From assembly GCF_022179725.1 (NCBI RefSeq), contig NZ_BPRC01000020.1:1-64000 (forward strand): a stretch of 64,000 nucleotides of DNA. The letters are read 5' to 3'. Each line of letters opens with the position of its first letter. Within the stretch, counting starts at the first letter, position 1. Source of the stretch: Methylorubrum aminovorans (GTDB lineage Bacteria; Pseudomonadota; Alphaproteobacteria; Rhizobiales; Beijerinckiaceae). The notes beneath the pieces are model-generated. The model worked only from the letters and a program-made list of their open reading frames with translations, was not told where the DNA came from and searched no databases. A program made the position numbers and the translations under genes. Of this stretch, positions 32,799 through 41,445 are shown one piece after another.

Positions 32799-33272
32799 AT
32801 GGATTTCGGCGACCCGGCCGTCGCGGCGCTGCTGCCGCTGCCGCTCACCCTCGCGGTGAGCCTGATCGACTTGCGCCGCCGCATCATTCCCGACGGGCTG
32901 AACCTCGCGCTGCTCGTCCTCGGGGTCGGGTTCTCCGCGCTCCACGGTCCGGCGCTGGCGGCGGCCGGGGCGAGCCTGATCCAGGCCGCCTGCGCGTTCC
33001 TGCTGCTCTGGGCCTTGCGCGCCGCCTATGCCCGCCTGCGCGGGCGAACGGGGCTGGGCTTGGGCGACGTGAAGTTCATCGGCGCCGCCACCGCCTGGAC
33101 CGGGCTCGCCGGCCTGCCGCTGCTGCTCCTCGTCGCCAGCACCAGCGCGCTGGCGGCGCTCGCCCTCGCCGCACTGGCCGGGAGGCGGATGGGCCCGGCG
33201 TTCCGCCTGCCCTTCGGGCCGTTCCTGGCCCTCGGGCTGCACGCGGTGCTGTGGGCCGGCGCGTCCGTCTAA
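32799..33272 (+). CDS. Prepilin peptidase, A24 family (GspO/CpaA-like)
   Basis: A 157-residue membrane aspartic protease that removes the leader of pseudopilins. The two catalytic aspartates are in VSLIDLRRRIIPDGLN and GLGLGDVKFIGA (GxGD motif). It is the short form, lacking the N-terminal zinc/N-methylase domain of full GspO/PilD. The position in the T2SS cluster suggests that it processes GspG, H, I, J and K. It starts 4 nt after the upstream membrane-protein gene and is convergent with gspF. Confidence 0.9.
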   Translation: MDFGDPAVAALLPLPLTLAVSLIDLRRRIIPDGLNLALLVLGVGFSALHGPALAAAGASLIQAACAFLLLWALRAAYARLRGRTGLGLGDVKFIGAATAWTGLAGLPLLLLVASTSALAALALAALAGRRMGPAFRLPFGPFLALGLHAVLWAGASV

Positions 33273-33302
33273 GGGCTTCTGCAGGACGCCGCGGCCCCCG
33301 GA

Positions 33303-34514
33303 TCACTGCACGAGCTGGCCGACGCTCATGATCGCGCCCATGACCGAGAGGATCAGGCCGCCGATCAGGCCGCCGATGGTCACGGTGACCAGCGGCGTGA
33401 GGAGTGCGAGCAGGCGGTCGATGCGCTGGCGCGTCTGGGTCTCGTGCATCTCGGCGGCGTGGAGAAGAACGGGGCCGAGCCGGTTCACCTGCTCGCCGCT
33501 GGCGATGAGGTTGAGGGTCGAGGGCGCGTGCGGCTTCAGGCCGGCGAGGCCCGAGGCGAGGCTGCCGCCCTCGGTCAGCCGGCGGCCCGCCTCGTCGAGG
33601 GCTTGGCGGAACACGCGGTTGCCCGCGAGCGGGCGCGTGGCGGCCACCGCGTCGGGGATCGGCACCTCGGCGCAGAGCAGCGTGCCGAGCACCCGGCAGA
33701 TGCGCCCGAGCTCGATTCCGGCCACGATCTCACGCACCAGCGGCAGGCGCAACGCCAGCCGCCCGCGGGCGGCGGCGAACCCCGGCTCGCGCCAGATCCG
33801 GGCGAGACCCAGACCGAAGAGGGCGGCCCCGCCGAGCATCACCGGCCAGCCGGTGCTGATCACGTCGCCCAAAGCCGCGGCGGCGCGGATGGCGAAGGGC
33901 GGCGCCTGGCCGCTGCCCTCGAACAACGGCGTGAGCGCCGGCACCAATACGACGACGATCATCACCAATGTGCCGATCGCCATCAGCACCAGCAGGGCCG
34001 GGTAGACCATTGCCGAGGCGAGGTGGCGGCGCACCGCGTCGCGCCGCTCGATCGAGCCGGTCAGCGAGGCGATCACCGCCTCGAGCGTGCCGGTCGCCTC
34101 GCCGGCCCGCACGATGTCGACCATGTCGCGGGAGAAGGCCTGCGGGTGGGCCGCCATCGCCCGCGACAGCGAGGCGCCAGCGATGACCCGCTCCAGAATG
34201 TCGGCCAGCACGGGTTTGAGCGCGGCCGAGGCCTGTCGCTCGACGAGCCGCAGCGCCCGGTCGACGGTGAGCCCGGCCCCGATCAGGGTGCCGAACTCGC
34301 GAAGGAAAGCGAGCCGCGCCGCGTCGTTGACCCGGTCGCGCCCGAACAGGTCGCGGGTCCAGATCGAGGCCGAGGCGGCGGCGGGCTCGATGGCGAAGAC
34401 CTGGAGCCCGTCGGCCCGCAACTGCGCCACCGCGCGCTGGCGGCTGTCGGCCTCGATCCGGCCAGCGCGAGCGCTGCCATCGGCGGCATAGGCCTGGTAG
34501 GCGAAGCGCGGCAT
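33303..34514 (-). CDS. gspF: Type II secretion inner-membrane protein GspF
   Basis: A 403-residue platform protein with two copies of the T2SSF domain. The N-terminus MPRFAYQAYAADGSARAGRI is typical, as are LREFGTLIGAGLTVDRALRL and the C-terminal IDRLLALLTPLVTVTIGGLI. GspF transmits motion from the GspE ATPase to the pseudopilus. Its ATG at 34514 overlaps the gspE stop (TGATG), so the two are translationally coupled. Confidence 0.95.
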   Translation of the reverse strand: MPRFAYQAYAADGSARAGRIEADSRQRAVAQLRADGLQVFAIEPAAASASIWTRDLFGRDRVNDAARLAFLREFGTLIGAGLTVDRALRLVERQASAALKPVLADILERVIAGASLSRAMAAHPQAFSRDMVDIVRAGEATGTLEAVIASLTGSIERRDAVRRHLASAMVYPALLVLMAIGTLVMIVVVLVPALTPLFEGSGQAPPFAIRAAAALGDVISTGWPVMLGGAALFGLGLARIWREPGFAAARGRLALRLPLVREIVAGIELGRICRVLGTLLCAEVPIPDAVAATRPLAGNRVFRQALDEAGRRLTEGGSLASGLAGLKPHAPSTLNLIASGEQVNRLGPVLLHAAEMHETQTRQRIDRLLALLTPLVTVTIGGLIGGLILSVMGAIMSVGQLVQ

Positions 34515-36247
34515 CAGATCTGGCCCTCCAGCACGCGGGCGATCTCGTCGAGGGTGGTGTCGCCGGCGATCACCCGCGCCCGGCCGCTCTCGACGAGGCT
34601 CGCCATCCCGGCGGCGCGGGCGTACGCGGCGATGGCGCCCTCCCCGCCCCCCGACGCGATCAGCCCGCGCAATTCGCCGTCGAGCGGCATGATCTCGGAC
34701 ACGACCATCCGCCCGCGATAGCCGGTGCCGTTGCAGGCCGCGCAGCCGCAGGCCCGCTTGAGGCTCAAGGGGGAGCCCGGCGCCACCCCGAGGCGCAGGC
34801 GCTCCTGGTCGGTGGCGGGCGCGGGGCTCGCGCAGGCGGCGCAGAGCCGGCGCACGAGGCGCTGGGCGATGACGCCGTTGAGCGTCGCGGCGATGAGGTA
34901 GGGCTCGACGCCCATATCCATCAGCCGGGTGATCGTGGCGGGAGCGGAGTTGGTGTGCAGCGTCGAGACTACGAGGTGGCCGGTGAGCGAGGCCTGCACC
35001 GCGATGCGAGCGGTCTCGCCGTCACGGATCTCGCCGACCATCACCACGTCCGGGTCCTGGCGCAGGATCGAGCGGAGCGCGGCGGCGAAGTCGAGGCCGA
35101 TGCCGGGATGGGCCTGCACCTGATTGACGCCGGCCATCCGGTACTCGACCGGATCCTCCACCGTGACGACCTTGAGATGCGGGCCGTTGATGCGCCTGAG
35201 CGCCGCGTAGAGCGTGGTGGTCTTGCCCGAGCCGGTCGGGCCGGTGACGAGAACGAGGCCGTTGGGGCGGCTCGTCATTGCCTCGATGCGAGCGATGGCC
35301 GACGCATCGAAGCCCAGCGAGGCGAAATCCTCGACCCGACGCGACCCGTCGAGAATGCGCAGCACCACGCTCTCGCCATGGGCGGTGGGCAGGGTCGAGA
35401 CGCGGATATCGACGTCCTGGCCGCGATCGGGGGCCTTCATGCGCCCGTCCTGCGGCAGGCGCCGCTCGGCGATGTTGAGTCCGGCCTGGATCTTGATGCG
35501 GGTGGTCAGCGCGAGCTGCACGGATTTCGCCAGCCGCTCGGCCTCCACCAGCACGCCGTCGACGCGGTAGCGCACCCGCATGTCGGCCTCCTCCGCCTCC
35601 AGGTGGATGTCGGAGGCCGACAATTCGAAGGCCTTTCGCACGAGCCTCGCGGAGAGGCGCACGATCGGGGCTTGGCTCGCCACATCGGCGAGGCGGGCGA
35701 GGTCGTCGTCGAGGGCCCCACCGTCGTCCTCCGAGGCCAGATCGCCGTAGAGGGCGCGGTGGGCCCGCTCGAAACTGCCGGGGCCGACGAGGCGGCACTC
35801 GACGGTGCGGTCGGTCAGATGCGCCAGGGCGGCCGGAATGTCCGGATCGAACGCATCGACCAGGGCGACGATGAGGCGGCCGGGCGTCTCGGCGAGCGGC
35901 AGCACGCGGGCACGGGCGCAGTAATCGGCGCCGATCAGCTCGGGCAGGACCGGCGCAGGGGGGAGGTCCGCTTCCTGCAGCACGTCGAGGCCGGTCGCCT
36001 CCGACAGCGCGGTGACCAGGGCGGTTTCGTGGACGAGGCCGAGTTCGGCGAGCAGCACCGGCAGCGGGCGCTTGCCCGGCAGATCGAGGGCGGCGAGCGC
36101 GCGCTCGTGCCCGGCCGCGTCGAGGAGACCTGCGGCGGCGAGCGCCTCGACGAAGGCGCGGGCGGTATCCTGGCGGTCCCGGCTCCGGCCGCGCTGATCG
36201 GGCCGGATTCGCCGCGGACGGCTCTTCGAACCCCAGACGCTCAGCAT
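34514..36247 (-). CDS. gspE: Type II secretion ATPase GspE
   Basis: A 577-residue secretion ATPase. It has an N-terminal GspE/MshEN-type domain (about 30-200), the Walker A GPTGSGKTTT, Asp box, Walker B region (DPDVVMVGEIRDGETA) and His box, then a tetracysteine zinc motif (LCAACAS...CGCAACNGTGYRGR). The ATG at 36247 follows GGAGGCCGCACC; the frame is open much further upstream, but that part is out of family. It is divergent from gspL, sharing the 36248-36391 promoter region, and coupled to gspF. Confidence 0.95.
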   Translation of the reverse strand: MLSVWGSKSRPRRIRPDQRGRSRDRQDTARAFVEALAAAGLLDAAGHERALAALDLPGKRPLPVLLAELGLVHETALVTALSEATGLDVLQEADLPPAPVLPELIGADYCARARVLPLAETPGRLIVALVDAFDPDIPAALAHLTDRTVECRLVGPGSFERAHRALYGDLASEDDGGALDDDLARLADVASQAPIVRLSARLVRKAFELSASDIHLEAEEADMRVRYRVDGVLVEAERLAKSVQLALTTRIKIQAGLNIAERRLPQDGRMKAPDRGQDVDIRVSTLPTAHGESVVLRILDGSRRVEDFASLGFDASAIARIEAMTSRPNGLVLVTGPTGSGKTTTLYAALRRINGPHLKVVTVEDPVEYRMAGVNQVQAHPGIGLDFAAALRSILRQDPDVVMVGEIRDGETARIAVQASLTGHLVVSTLHTNSAPATITRLMDMGVEPYLIAATLNGVIAQRLVRRLCAACASPAPATDQERLRLGVAPGSPLSLKRACGCAACNGTGYRGRMVVSEIMPLDGELRGLIASGGGEGAIAAYARAAGMASLVESGRARVIAGDTTLDEIARVLEGQI

Positions 36248-36321
36248 GGTGCGGCCTCCGGCCCACACCCGAACGCGCCCGGGAGGCCCGCCGTCCCGAG
36301 CCCGCGCCGGAGACGGGTCCT

Positions 36322-36336
36322 TTAAGCCGACGTAAA
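36322..36336. promoter_or_regulatory. CtrA-like box (one mismatch) between gspE and gspL
   Basis: TTAA-GCCGACG-TAAA fits the CtrA consensus TTAA-N7-TTAA with one mismatch, in the divergent gspE/gspL promoter region. A second TTAAC lies close by at 36348. Such a near-match can arise by chance, but TTAA is rare in DNA of this composition. Confidence 0.3.
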
Positions 36337-36391
36337 CACCGCCCGCCTTAACAAGTCCTCTCGCGTCCAGCCTTCCGGGACCGTCCGATCC

Positions 36392-37480
36392 GTGAGTGCC
36401 ATCGAAGCCCCCGCGCCGGGACGCGGCCCCTCCCCACTCGGCATGGCCGGGCGCACGGCCCTGCGCGAAGGCTTCGACAGCACGGCGCACTGGCTCGGCC
36501 TCGGCGAGATCCGGGCCGACCGCGAGGACGCGCCCCTGACGATCCGGCTCGGCGCCCCCGGCGTGACAGACGTGACGGTGATCGACCGGCGCGAGGCGGA
36601 GCCCCGCACGCACCGGCTCGATCCGAGTGCCGAGGATTTTCCCGCGCGCCTGAGTGCGATCCGGGGGGCTCAGGCCGGGGTCGGCGCCAAGGTCCTGCTC
36701 GATCCTGCCCTCTGCTTCATCCGCTCGCTCAGCCTGCCGAGCGCCGCCCTGCCGCGGATGCGCGCGGTGCTGGCGCAGGAGCTGGAAGCGACGACGCCCT
36801 TCAAGCCGGAGAGCGTGCACAGCGACTGGTATGTCGAGAGCGAGGACGTGCCGGGCCGGATGCTTCGTGTCCGGCACGTCGTGGTCAAGCGAGGGCGGCT
36901 CGATCCGCTCCTCGCCGCTCTTGCCGAGGCCGGCATCGCCGCCGGCCCGGTCACGGTCGGGACCGACGAGGCGCGCTCCCTGCCGATCGATCTCCTAAGC
37001 GGGGGGCACCATTCCCTCCGGGGCCTCGTCGGGCCGGGCCGGGGCAACCTCGCGCTTCTGGCGGGCGCGGCCCTGCTCCTCCTCGCCGCCTTCCTCGGCT
37101 TTCGCGCCCATCAGGACGCGACGCTCAGCGCCCTCGACACGGCTTTTGCCGCCGCGCGCCGGGCCGCCGGACCGCCGGTACCGCCGACGGTTCAGGCCGG
37201 TACCGCCGCGATCCTGGGCCGCCGCGCGCCGCCGCTCGGCCGAACCTGGGATGCGCTCGCCGCGGCGCTGCCGGATTCCGCCTCGGCCACCGATCTGCGC
37301 CTCGATTACGACGGCGCGCAACTGACGCTCTCCGTCACGGACGAGGCGGCGGCGCTCGCCGCTCTCGCCCGCGTGCCCGGGTTCGGCGCTCCGTTCCTGC
37401 AGGAATCCTCGTCAGGCCTGGAGGGGCGGCGCCGGCTCGTCGTGCTCCTGCCGCGCACCGATCGTGGGGCGCAGCCATGA
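36392..37480 (+). CDS. gspL: Type II secretion protein GspL (PilN/GspL-like)
   Basis: A 362-residue protein with a cytoplasmic actin-like part, including the ELEATTPFKPESVHSDWYV stretch typical of GspL/PilM-N families, then a single membrane helix (about 218-235, LALLAGAALLLLAAFLGF) and a ferredoxin-like periplasmic domain. GspL anchors GspE to the membrane. The start is a GTG at 36392. The gene overlaps gspM by 4 nt, forming gspL-M-N on the plus strand. Confidence 0.85.
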   Translation: MSAIEAPAPGRGPSPLGMAGRTALREGFDSTAHWLGLGEIRADREDAPLTIRLGAPGVTDVTVIDRREAEPRTHRLDPSAEDFPARLSAIRGAQAGVGAKVLLDPALCFIRSLSLPSAALPRMRAVLAQELEATTPFKPESVHSDWYVESEDVPGRMLRVRHVVVKRGRLDPLLAALAEAGIAAGPVTVGTDEARSLPIDLLSGGHHSLRGLVGPGRGNLALLAGAALLLLAAFLGFRAHQDATLSALDTAFAAARRAAGPPVPPTVQAGTAAILGRRAPPLGRTWDALAAALPDSASATDLRLDYDGAQLTLSVTDEAAALAALARVPGFGAPFLQESSSGLEGRRRLVVLLPRTDRGAQP

Positions 37481-38010
37481 GCTTGCCGTCGCTTCCTCCG
37501 GCCCTGCGGGCACCGCTTCTCGGCTTTGCCGCGCTCGGCCTCGTCGGCGTTCTCGCAACGGGCCCCGTCTCGGGGGCGATCGAGGCGCAGCAGCAGATTA
37601 CCGTTTCCCGCGAGCGTCTCGCGCGGGCGCAGGCGGCGGCGCTCCGGCCGCCGCAGCGGGCGCCCCTCGTCGCGGCGGATGCGGACGCGCTGCTCGCCGC
37701 CTTCCGTGCCCACCTCGAAACGCTCGCCGCGGAGCGGGCCGCGGTGATCGACGCGGCCAAGGTCGAGCCGGACCCGGCCGAGCCGACCCTGCCGCGCCTG
37801 CGCGCCGACCTGCGCGGCACCGCCGAGGGGCTGTACGGCCTCCTGCATGCGCTCGAGTCCGAGGCGCCGCTCATGGCCGTCGAAGAGGCGGATCTGGGCG
37901 TCGCGCGGGCCGCCGATGCCGAGACCGGCCGGCCGACGGTGATGCGCGCGCGCCTGACCCTGCGCGGACTCGTGACGCCGCAGCCGGAAGCGGGAGGGCG
38001 GGGGCGATGA
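37477..38010 (+). CDS. gspM: Type II secretion protein GspM-like
   Basis: A 177-residue protein with one N-terminal membrane helix (LLGFAALGLVGVLATGPVSG), a short coiled coil and a ferredoxin-like periplasmic domain, consistent with GspM, the partner of GspL in the inner-membrane platform. Sequence motifs are weak in this family; the identification rests on position (ATG overlapping the gspL stop) and domain layout. Confidence 0.78.
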   Translation: MSLPSLPPALRAPLLGFAALGLVGVLATGPVSGAIEAQQQITVSRERLARAQAAALRPPQRAPLVAADADALLAAFRAHLETLAAERAAVIDAAKVEPDPAEPTLPRLRADLRGTAEGLYGLLHALESEAPLMAVEEADLGVARAADAETGRPTVMRARLTLRGLVTPQPEAGGRGR

Positions 38011-38549
38011 AGCCGGTCACAAGGCTCGGCGTGAGGCCCTCGATGCCTCCGTCGCTCGAGGCCGGCCTGCGGACCCTCGCCGCCACCGGCACCGGACCGC
38101 GCGCCGCCTTCATCGCGGCGGCGGCCGTGGCAGTCGCCGCCTTCGTTTGGCCGGTTCCCCTCGATCCGGTCCCGCCACCGGCAGCCGCGATCGCCGTACC
38201 GCCCCGTCCCGGAGAGACCGCTCTGCTCCGGCCCCTGTTCGATCCAGGCCGGCGCGACTGGACCGCACGCGGCAGCCGTGGCGCGGTGTTGGAGGGCGAG
38301 CCGCACCGGCCCGTCCTGACCGTGCGGGGCATTCTGATCGACGGAACGGCGGCGCGCGCGCTGATCGACGACGGCACGCCGGAGCAGACCTGGCTCACCC
38401 CCGGCGAGGGCCGGGGCGGCTGGCGCGTCACGGCGATCACGGCCGACGGCGTGAGCGTCGATCAGGGCGGCCACCCCTTCACGGCCGCGTTCATGGGCCT
38501 GCCGGCGACCCTGCGCCCGCTGCCGCTCGCCCCAGCCCTGAGGCGCTGA
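38007..38549 (+). CDS. Type II secretion GspN/GspC-like protein
   Basis: A 180-residue protein with one membrane helix (AAFIAAAAVAVAAFVWPV) followed by a Pro-rich linker and a small periplasmic beta domain (LTVRGILIDGTAARALIDDG) that resembles the homology region of GspC or a minimal GspN. In alphaproteobacterial clusters without a classical GspC, this type of protein may contact the secretin. It overlaps gspM by 4 nt (ATGA). There is no PDZ or coiled-coil C-terminal domain. Confidence 0.7.
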   Translation: MKPVTRLGVRPSMPPSLEAGLRTLAATGTGPRAAFIAAAAVAVAAFVWPVPLDPVPPPAAAIAVPPRPGETALLRPLFDPGRRDWTARGSRGAVLEGEPHRPVLTVRGILIDGTAARALIDDGTPEQTWLTPGEGRGGWRVTAITADGVSVDQGGHPFTAAFMGLPATLRPLPLAPALRR

Positions 38550-38658
38550 GGCGCGCCTGGAATCAAGATCCGGTCAGCTTGGCTTTGCGCGAGGCTGCGA
38601 CCATCCCTTGCGGCGGCGACGCTCCTGCGAGAGGCTCGCCGCGACCGGAGATCGTGGC

Positions 38659-38997
38659 ATGACCGCAAGACAACCCGCCGACCGCACGACCTATGCCCCG
38701 TTCATCCTGGGGCAAAGCCTCTTGCTGGTGGACCCGGGTCTGACGGCGAAGGCGGCGATCTTCCAACGGAAAGCCGGCTGGATCGGCAACGGCCACGATT
38801 GGCAGTCGATCGCGAAGACCCTGCTGAAGGAACAGCATCCCGCACTGTCTGAGCGGATCGAGTTCGACTCCGAAGCGGAGATGTTCGTTGCACGGGGCGA
38901 GCATGCGGATCTGATCACGCTGGCGGAGGCCATGTGCCGTGTCTACCACGGCGACGGAAGGCTGACCGACCTGCAGAGCCGCGCCGAACTCGACTGA
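38659..38997 (+). CDS. Imm51-like immunity protein, orphan
   Basis: A 112-residue soluble protein that resembles Imm51 immunity proteins of polymorphic toxin systems. Characteristic segments are GNGHDWQSIAKTLLKE, IEFDSEAEMFVARGEH and the C-terminal LQSRAELD. Immunity proteins neutralise a cognate toxin, but no toxin, Rhs or contact-dependent system gene is beside it. It lies 109 nt after the gspN/C-like gene and is convergent with gspD. The start is the ATG at 38659. It could be a leftover antitoxin, or a protein serving a different role. Confidence 0.68.
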   Translation: MTARQPADRTTYAPFILGQSLLLVDPGLTAKAAIFQRKAGWIGNGHDWQSIAKTLLKEQHPALSERIEFDSEAEMFVARGEHADLITLAEAMCRVYHGDGRLTDLQSRAELD

Positions 38998-39060
38998 CCG
39001 CCTGTCCGAAGGGCCGCGGTGATGCGGGCCTTCCGGATCGGACCGAGCGACACGGAACGG

Positions 39061-41445
39061 TCAGTCGATCATCCGCCGCAGGATTCCCTCGGTGCCCGGC
39101 AGCGGGGCCGCCATCGGCGGCGGGGCCGGCACCGGCCGGATCGGCATCATCGCCTTGAGCTGCTGCCGGAAGTCCTCGGCGATGCGATCGGCCTCCGCCG
39201 TTCCGCGGATCACCCTCGGCCGGATGAACACGATCAATTCCGTGCGCACGCGCTCGTCGATCCGGTTGCGGAAGGCCGGGCCGAGCACGGGCAGGTCGCC
39301 CAGGACCGGGACGATCTCGCTGCGGATCTGGGCCTTCTCCTGGACGAGGCCGCCGATGGCGAGGCTGCGCCCGTCGTTCACCGCGACGCTCGTCGCCAGC
39401 CGCCGTTGCCGGATGGTCGGCGAATTGATGTCCGAGGTCGTCGTCTTCACCACGTCGCTGACCTCCTGGTTGATGTCGAGCACGACGAGGCCGTTCTTGT
39501 TCACCCGCGGCGTCACCGAGAGGATGACGCCGGTATCCTTCATCTCGATCTGGTTGAGGATCGGCGCGTTCGCCGACAGGGCACTCTGGCCGGTCTGTTG
39601 CACGATCGGCACCTGATCGCCGACCTGCAGCTTGGCGGTGCGGTTGTCGAGCACGGTGATGTTGGGCGAGGAGATGACGTTGACCCGCGTCACGCCCTGC
39701 AGCGCGTTGAGCACGACGTTGAAGTCGGCGGCGTTCAGCAGGTAGTTGAAGCCCGGCACGCCCCCCGCCGCCGCCTTGATGAGCGCCTGGGTGCCGGACA
39801 CGGACCCGTTGCCGAAGGTGTCCTTCTGGACGTTGTTGAACTGCGAGGAGCCGTTGTTCAGGAACCACTGCACCCCGAAGCGCAGGTCGTTGTTCAGCGT
39901 CACCTCGGCGATCACGGTCTCCAGCAGCACCTGGGTCGGCATTGCATCGAGGCGGCCGAGGATGCGCAGGATCTTGTCGTACTGGTTGCGCGTGGCCGAG
40001 ATGACGAGGCTGTTGTTGGCCTCGTCCGCCACGATGCCGATGGCGTCGCGCCGTCCATAGCCCCCGCCATACCCCCCGCCATAGCCGCCCATCGCGCCCG
40101 GATCGGCGCCGTAGCCCCCCGCAAACGGCGCCGCGCCGTAGGTCGAGGCGCCGCCCGCGACACCCGGCGCGAGGCCGGCTCCGGCCTGCCCGAAGCCGTG
40201 ACCGGACGAGGCCGGGCCCGCCGCGGATGTCCCCGCCCCGAACCCCAAACCTCCCGAGGGCTGGGTCGAGACGGAATGCGTCGCCGCTTGGCTCCCCGAG
40301 GCCGCCCCTGCGCCAAGGGTCGACGGGTCGCCGTATCCGGCCGCCCCGATGCCCGTTCCGGACATGTCCGAGCCGATGCCGCCCCCGAAGCTCCCTGCCC
40401 CGAAGCTCCCTGCCCCGAGTCCCGCCGGCCCGAAACCCGCCGTTCCGATGCCGGTGCCGACCGGCATGCCGGTCTCGGCCGCGACGACGCCCTGGAGCAC
40501 CTGCGCCAGCTCCTTGGCCGAGCGGTTCTGGATGCGGTAGACGAAGAGCTGGCGCTCCCGCTCGGCGGCGAGCGATTCCAGTTGCTCCAGCCAGGCGCGG
40601 GCGCGGTCGAGATAGACCGCGCGGGAGCTGACCACGAGGATCGCGCTGAGCGCCTCGTTGGGCACGAACCGGATCATGTCGCCGGTCCCGGCGGCCTCCG
40701 CGTTGAAGATCTGCGAGAGGTCGCGGGCGATGGTGCGGGGATTGGCGCTGCGCACGGGCAGCATCGCCGTCGACATGCCGCGCATCCAGTCGACGTCGAA
40801 CACCTCGATGGTCTGGCGCAGGGCCCGGATCTGCCCGGCGTCCCCCGACAGGATCAGCACGTTGCGCGTGCGGTCAGCCCGCAGCAGCACCTCGCGCGGG
40901 GCGACCGAGGCGAGGATGGCCTGCATCTCGGCCGCCGCGATCCAGCGAAGGGGGACGACGACGGCCCCGGCCTCCGCGCCGGGCCCCTGCACCGGCTGCA
41001 CCCCCGTGCCGCCGGCCGGCGCGATCAGAACCGTGCGACCCCGGCGGCGCAGGACGAGCCCCCGGCTTCCGAGCGCGGTCTCGAACATCGCCAGCAACGC
41101 GTCGCGGGTGACCGGGCCGCCCGTCTGCAGGGTGAGCGCGCCCGAGGCCCGCTCGTCGAGGGTGTAGCCCCAGCCGAGGGTATCGGCCAGGACCGCCTTC
41201 GCCGCCACCGGCAAGGGTGCCTCGACGAGGTTGAGCGTGACCATGCCGCCGGGGAGCGGGGCGCGGACCGGGGTCTCGCCGCCCACGAACCGGTCCGTGC
41301 CGTGCACGACGATCCCGGCCGATCCCCGCCGCGCGGGCTCGGGCGCCGGAGCGGCCGGATAGGCTCCCCCCAGCGGTTCGGCGGCGAGCGCCGCGCCAGC
41401 GGCGAAGACGAGCGCCGCCCCGACGACATATGCCCCCCACCTCAT
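39061..41445 (-). CDS. gspD: Type II secretion secretin GspD with a Gly-rich insertion
   Basis: A 794-residue outer-membrane secretin. It has a signal peptide (GAALVFAAGAALAAEP), N0-N3 domains, and the C-terminal beta-barrel domain with VNVISSPNITVLDNRTAKLQ, VPIVQQTG and RTELIVFIRPRVI. In the N3 domain, about 140 residues (roughly 325-468) are almost entirely Gly, Ala, Ser and Pro with GGYG repeats; shorter Gly-rich loops occur in other N3 domains, but this one is very long. The ATG at 41445 is chosen; a GTG at 41466 is possible. It is transcribed alone, opposite to its neighbours. Confidence 0.95.
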   Translation of the reverse strand: MRWGAYVVGAALVFAAGAALAAEPLGGAYPAAPAPEPARRGSAGIVVHGTDRFVGGETPVRAPLPGGMVTLNLVEAPLPVAAKAVLADTLGWGYTLDERASGALTLQTGGPVTRDALLAMFETALGSRGLVLRRRGRTVLIAPAGGTGVQPVQGPGAEAGAVVVPLRWIAAAEMQAILASVAPREVLLRADRTRNVLILSGDAGQIRALRQTIEVFDVDWMRGMSTAMLPVRSANPRTIARDLSQIFNAEAAGTGDMIRFVPNEALSAILVVSSRAVYLDRARAWLEQLESLAAERERQLFVYRIQNRSAKELAQVLQGVVAAETGMPVGTGIGTAGFGPAGLGAGSFGAGSFGGGIGSDMSGTGIGAAGYGDPSTLGAGAASGSQAATHSVSTQPSGGLGFGAGTSAAGPASSGHGFGQAGAGLAPGVAGGASTYGAAPFAGGYGADPGAMGGYGGGYGGGYGRRDAIGIVADEANNSLVISATRNQYDKILRILGRLDAMPTQVLLETVIAEVTLNNDLRFGVQWFLNNGSSQFNNVQKDTFGNGSVSGTQALIKAAAGGVPGFNYLLNAADFNVVLNALQGVTRVNVISSPNITVLDNRTAKLQVGDQVPIVQQTGQSALSANAPILNQIEMKDTGVILSVTPRVNKNGLVVLDINQEVSDVVKTTTSDINSPTIRQRRLATSVAVNDGRSLAIGGLVQEKAQIRSEIVPVLGDLPVLGPAFRNRIDERVRTELIVFIRPRVIRGTAEADRIAEDFRQQLKAMMPIRPVPAPPPMAAPLPGTEGILRRMID

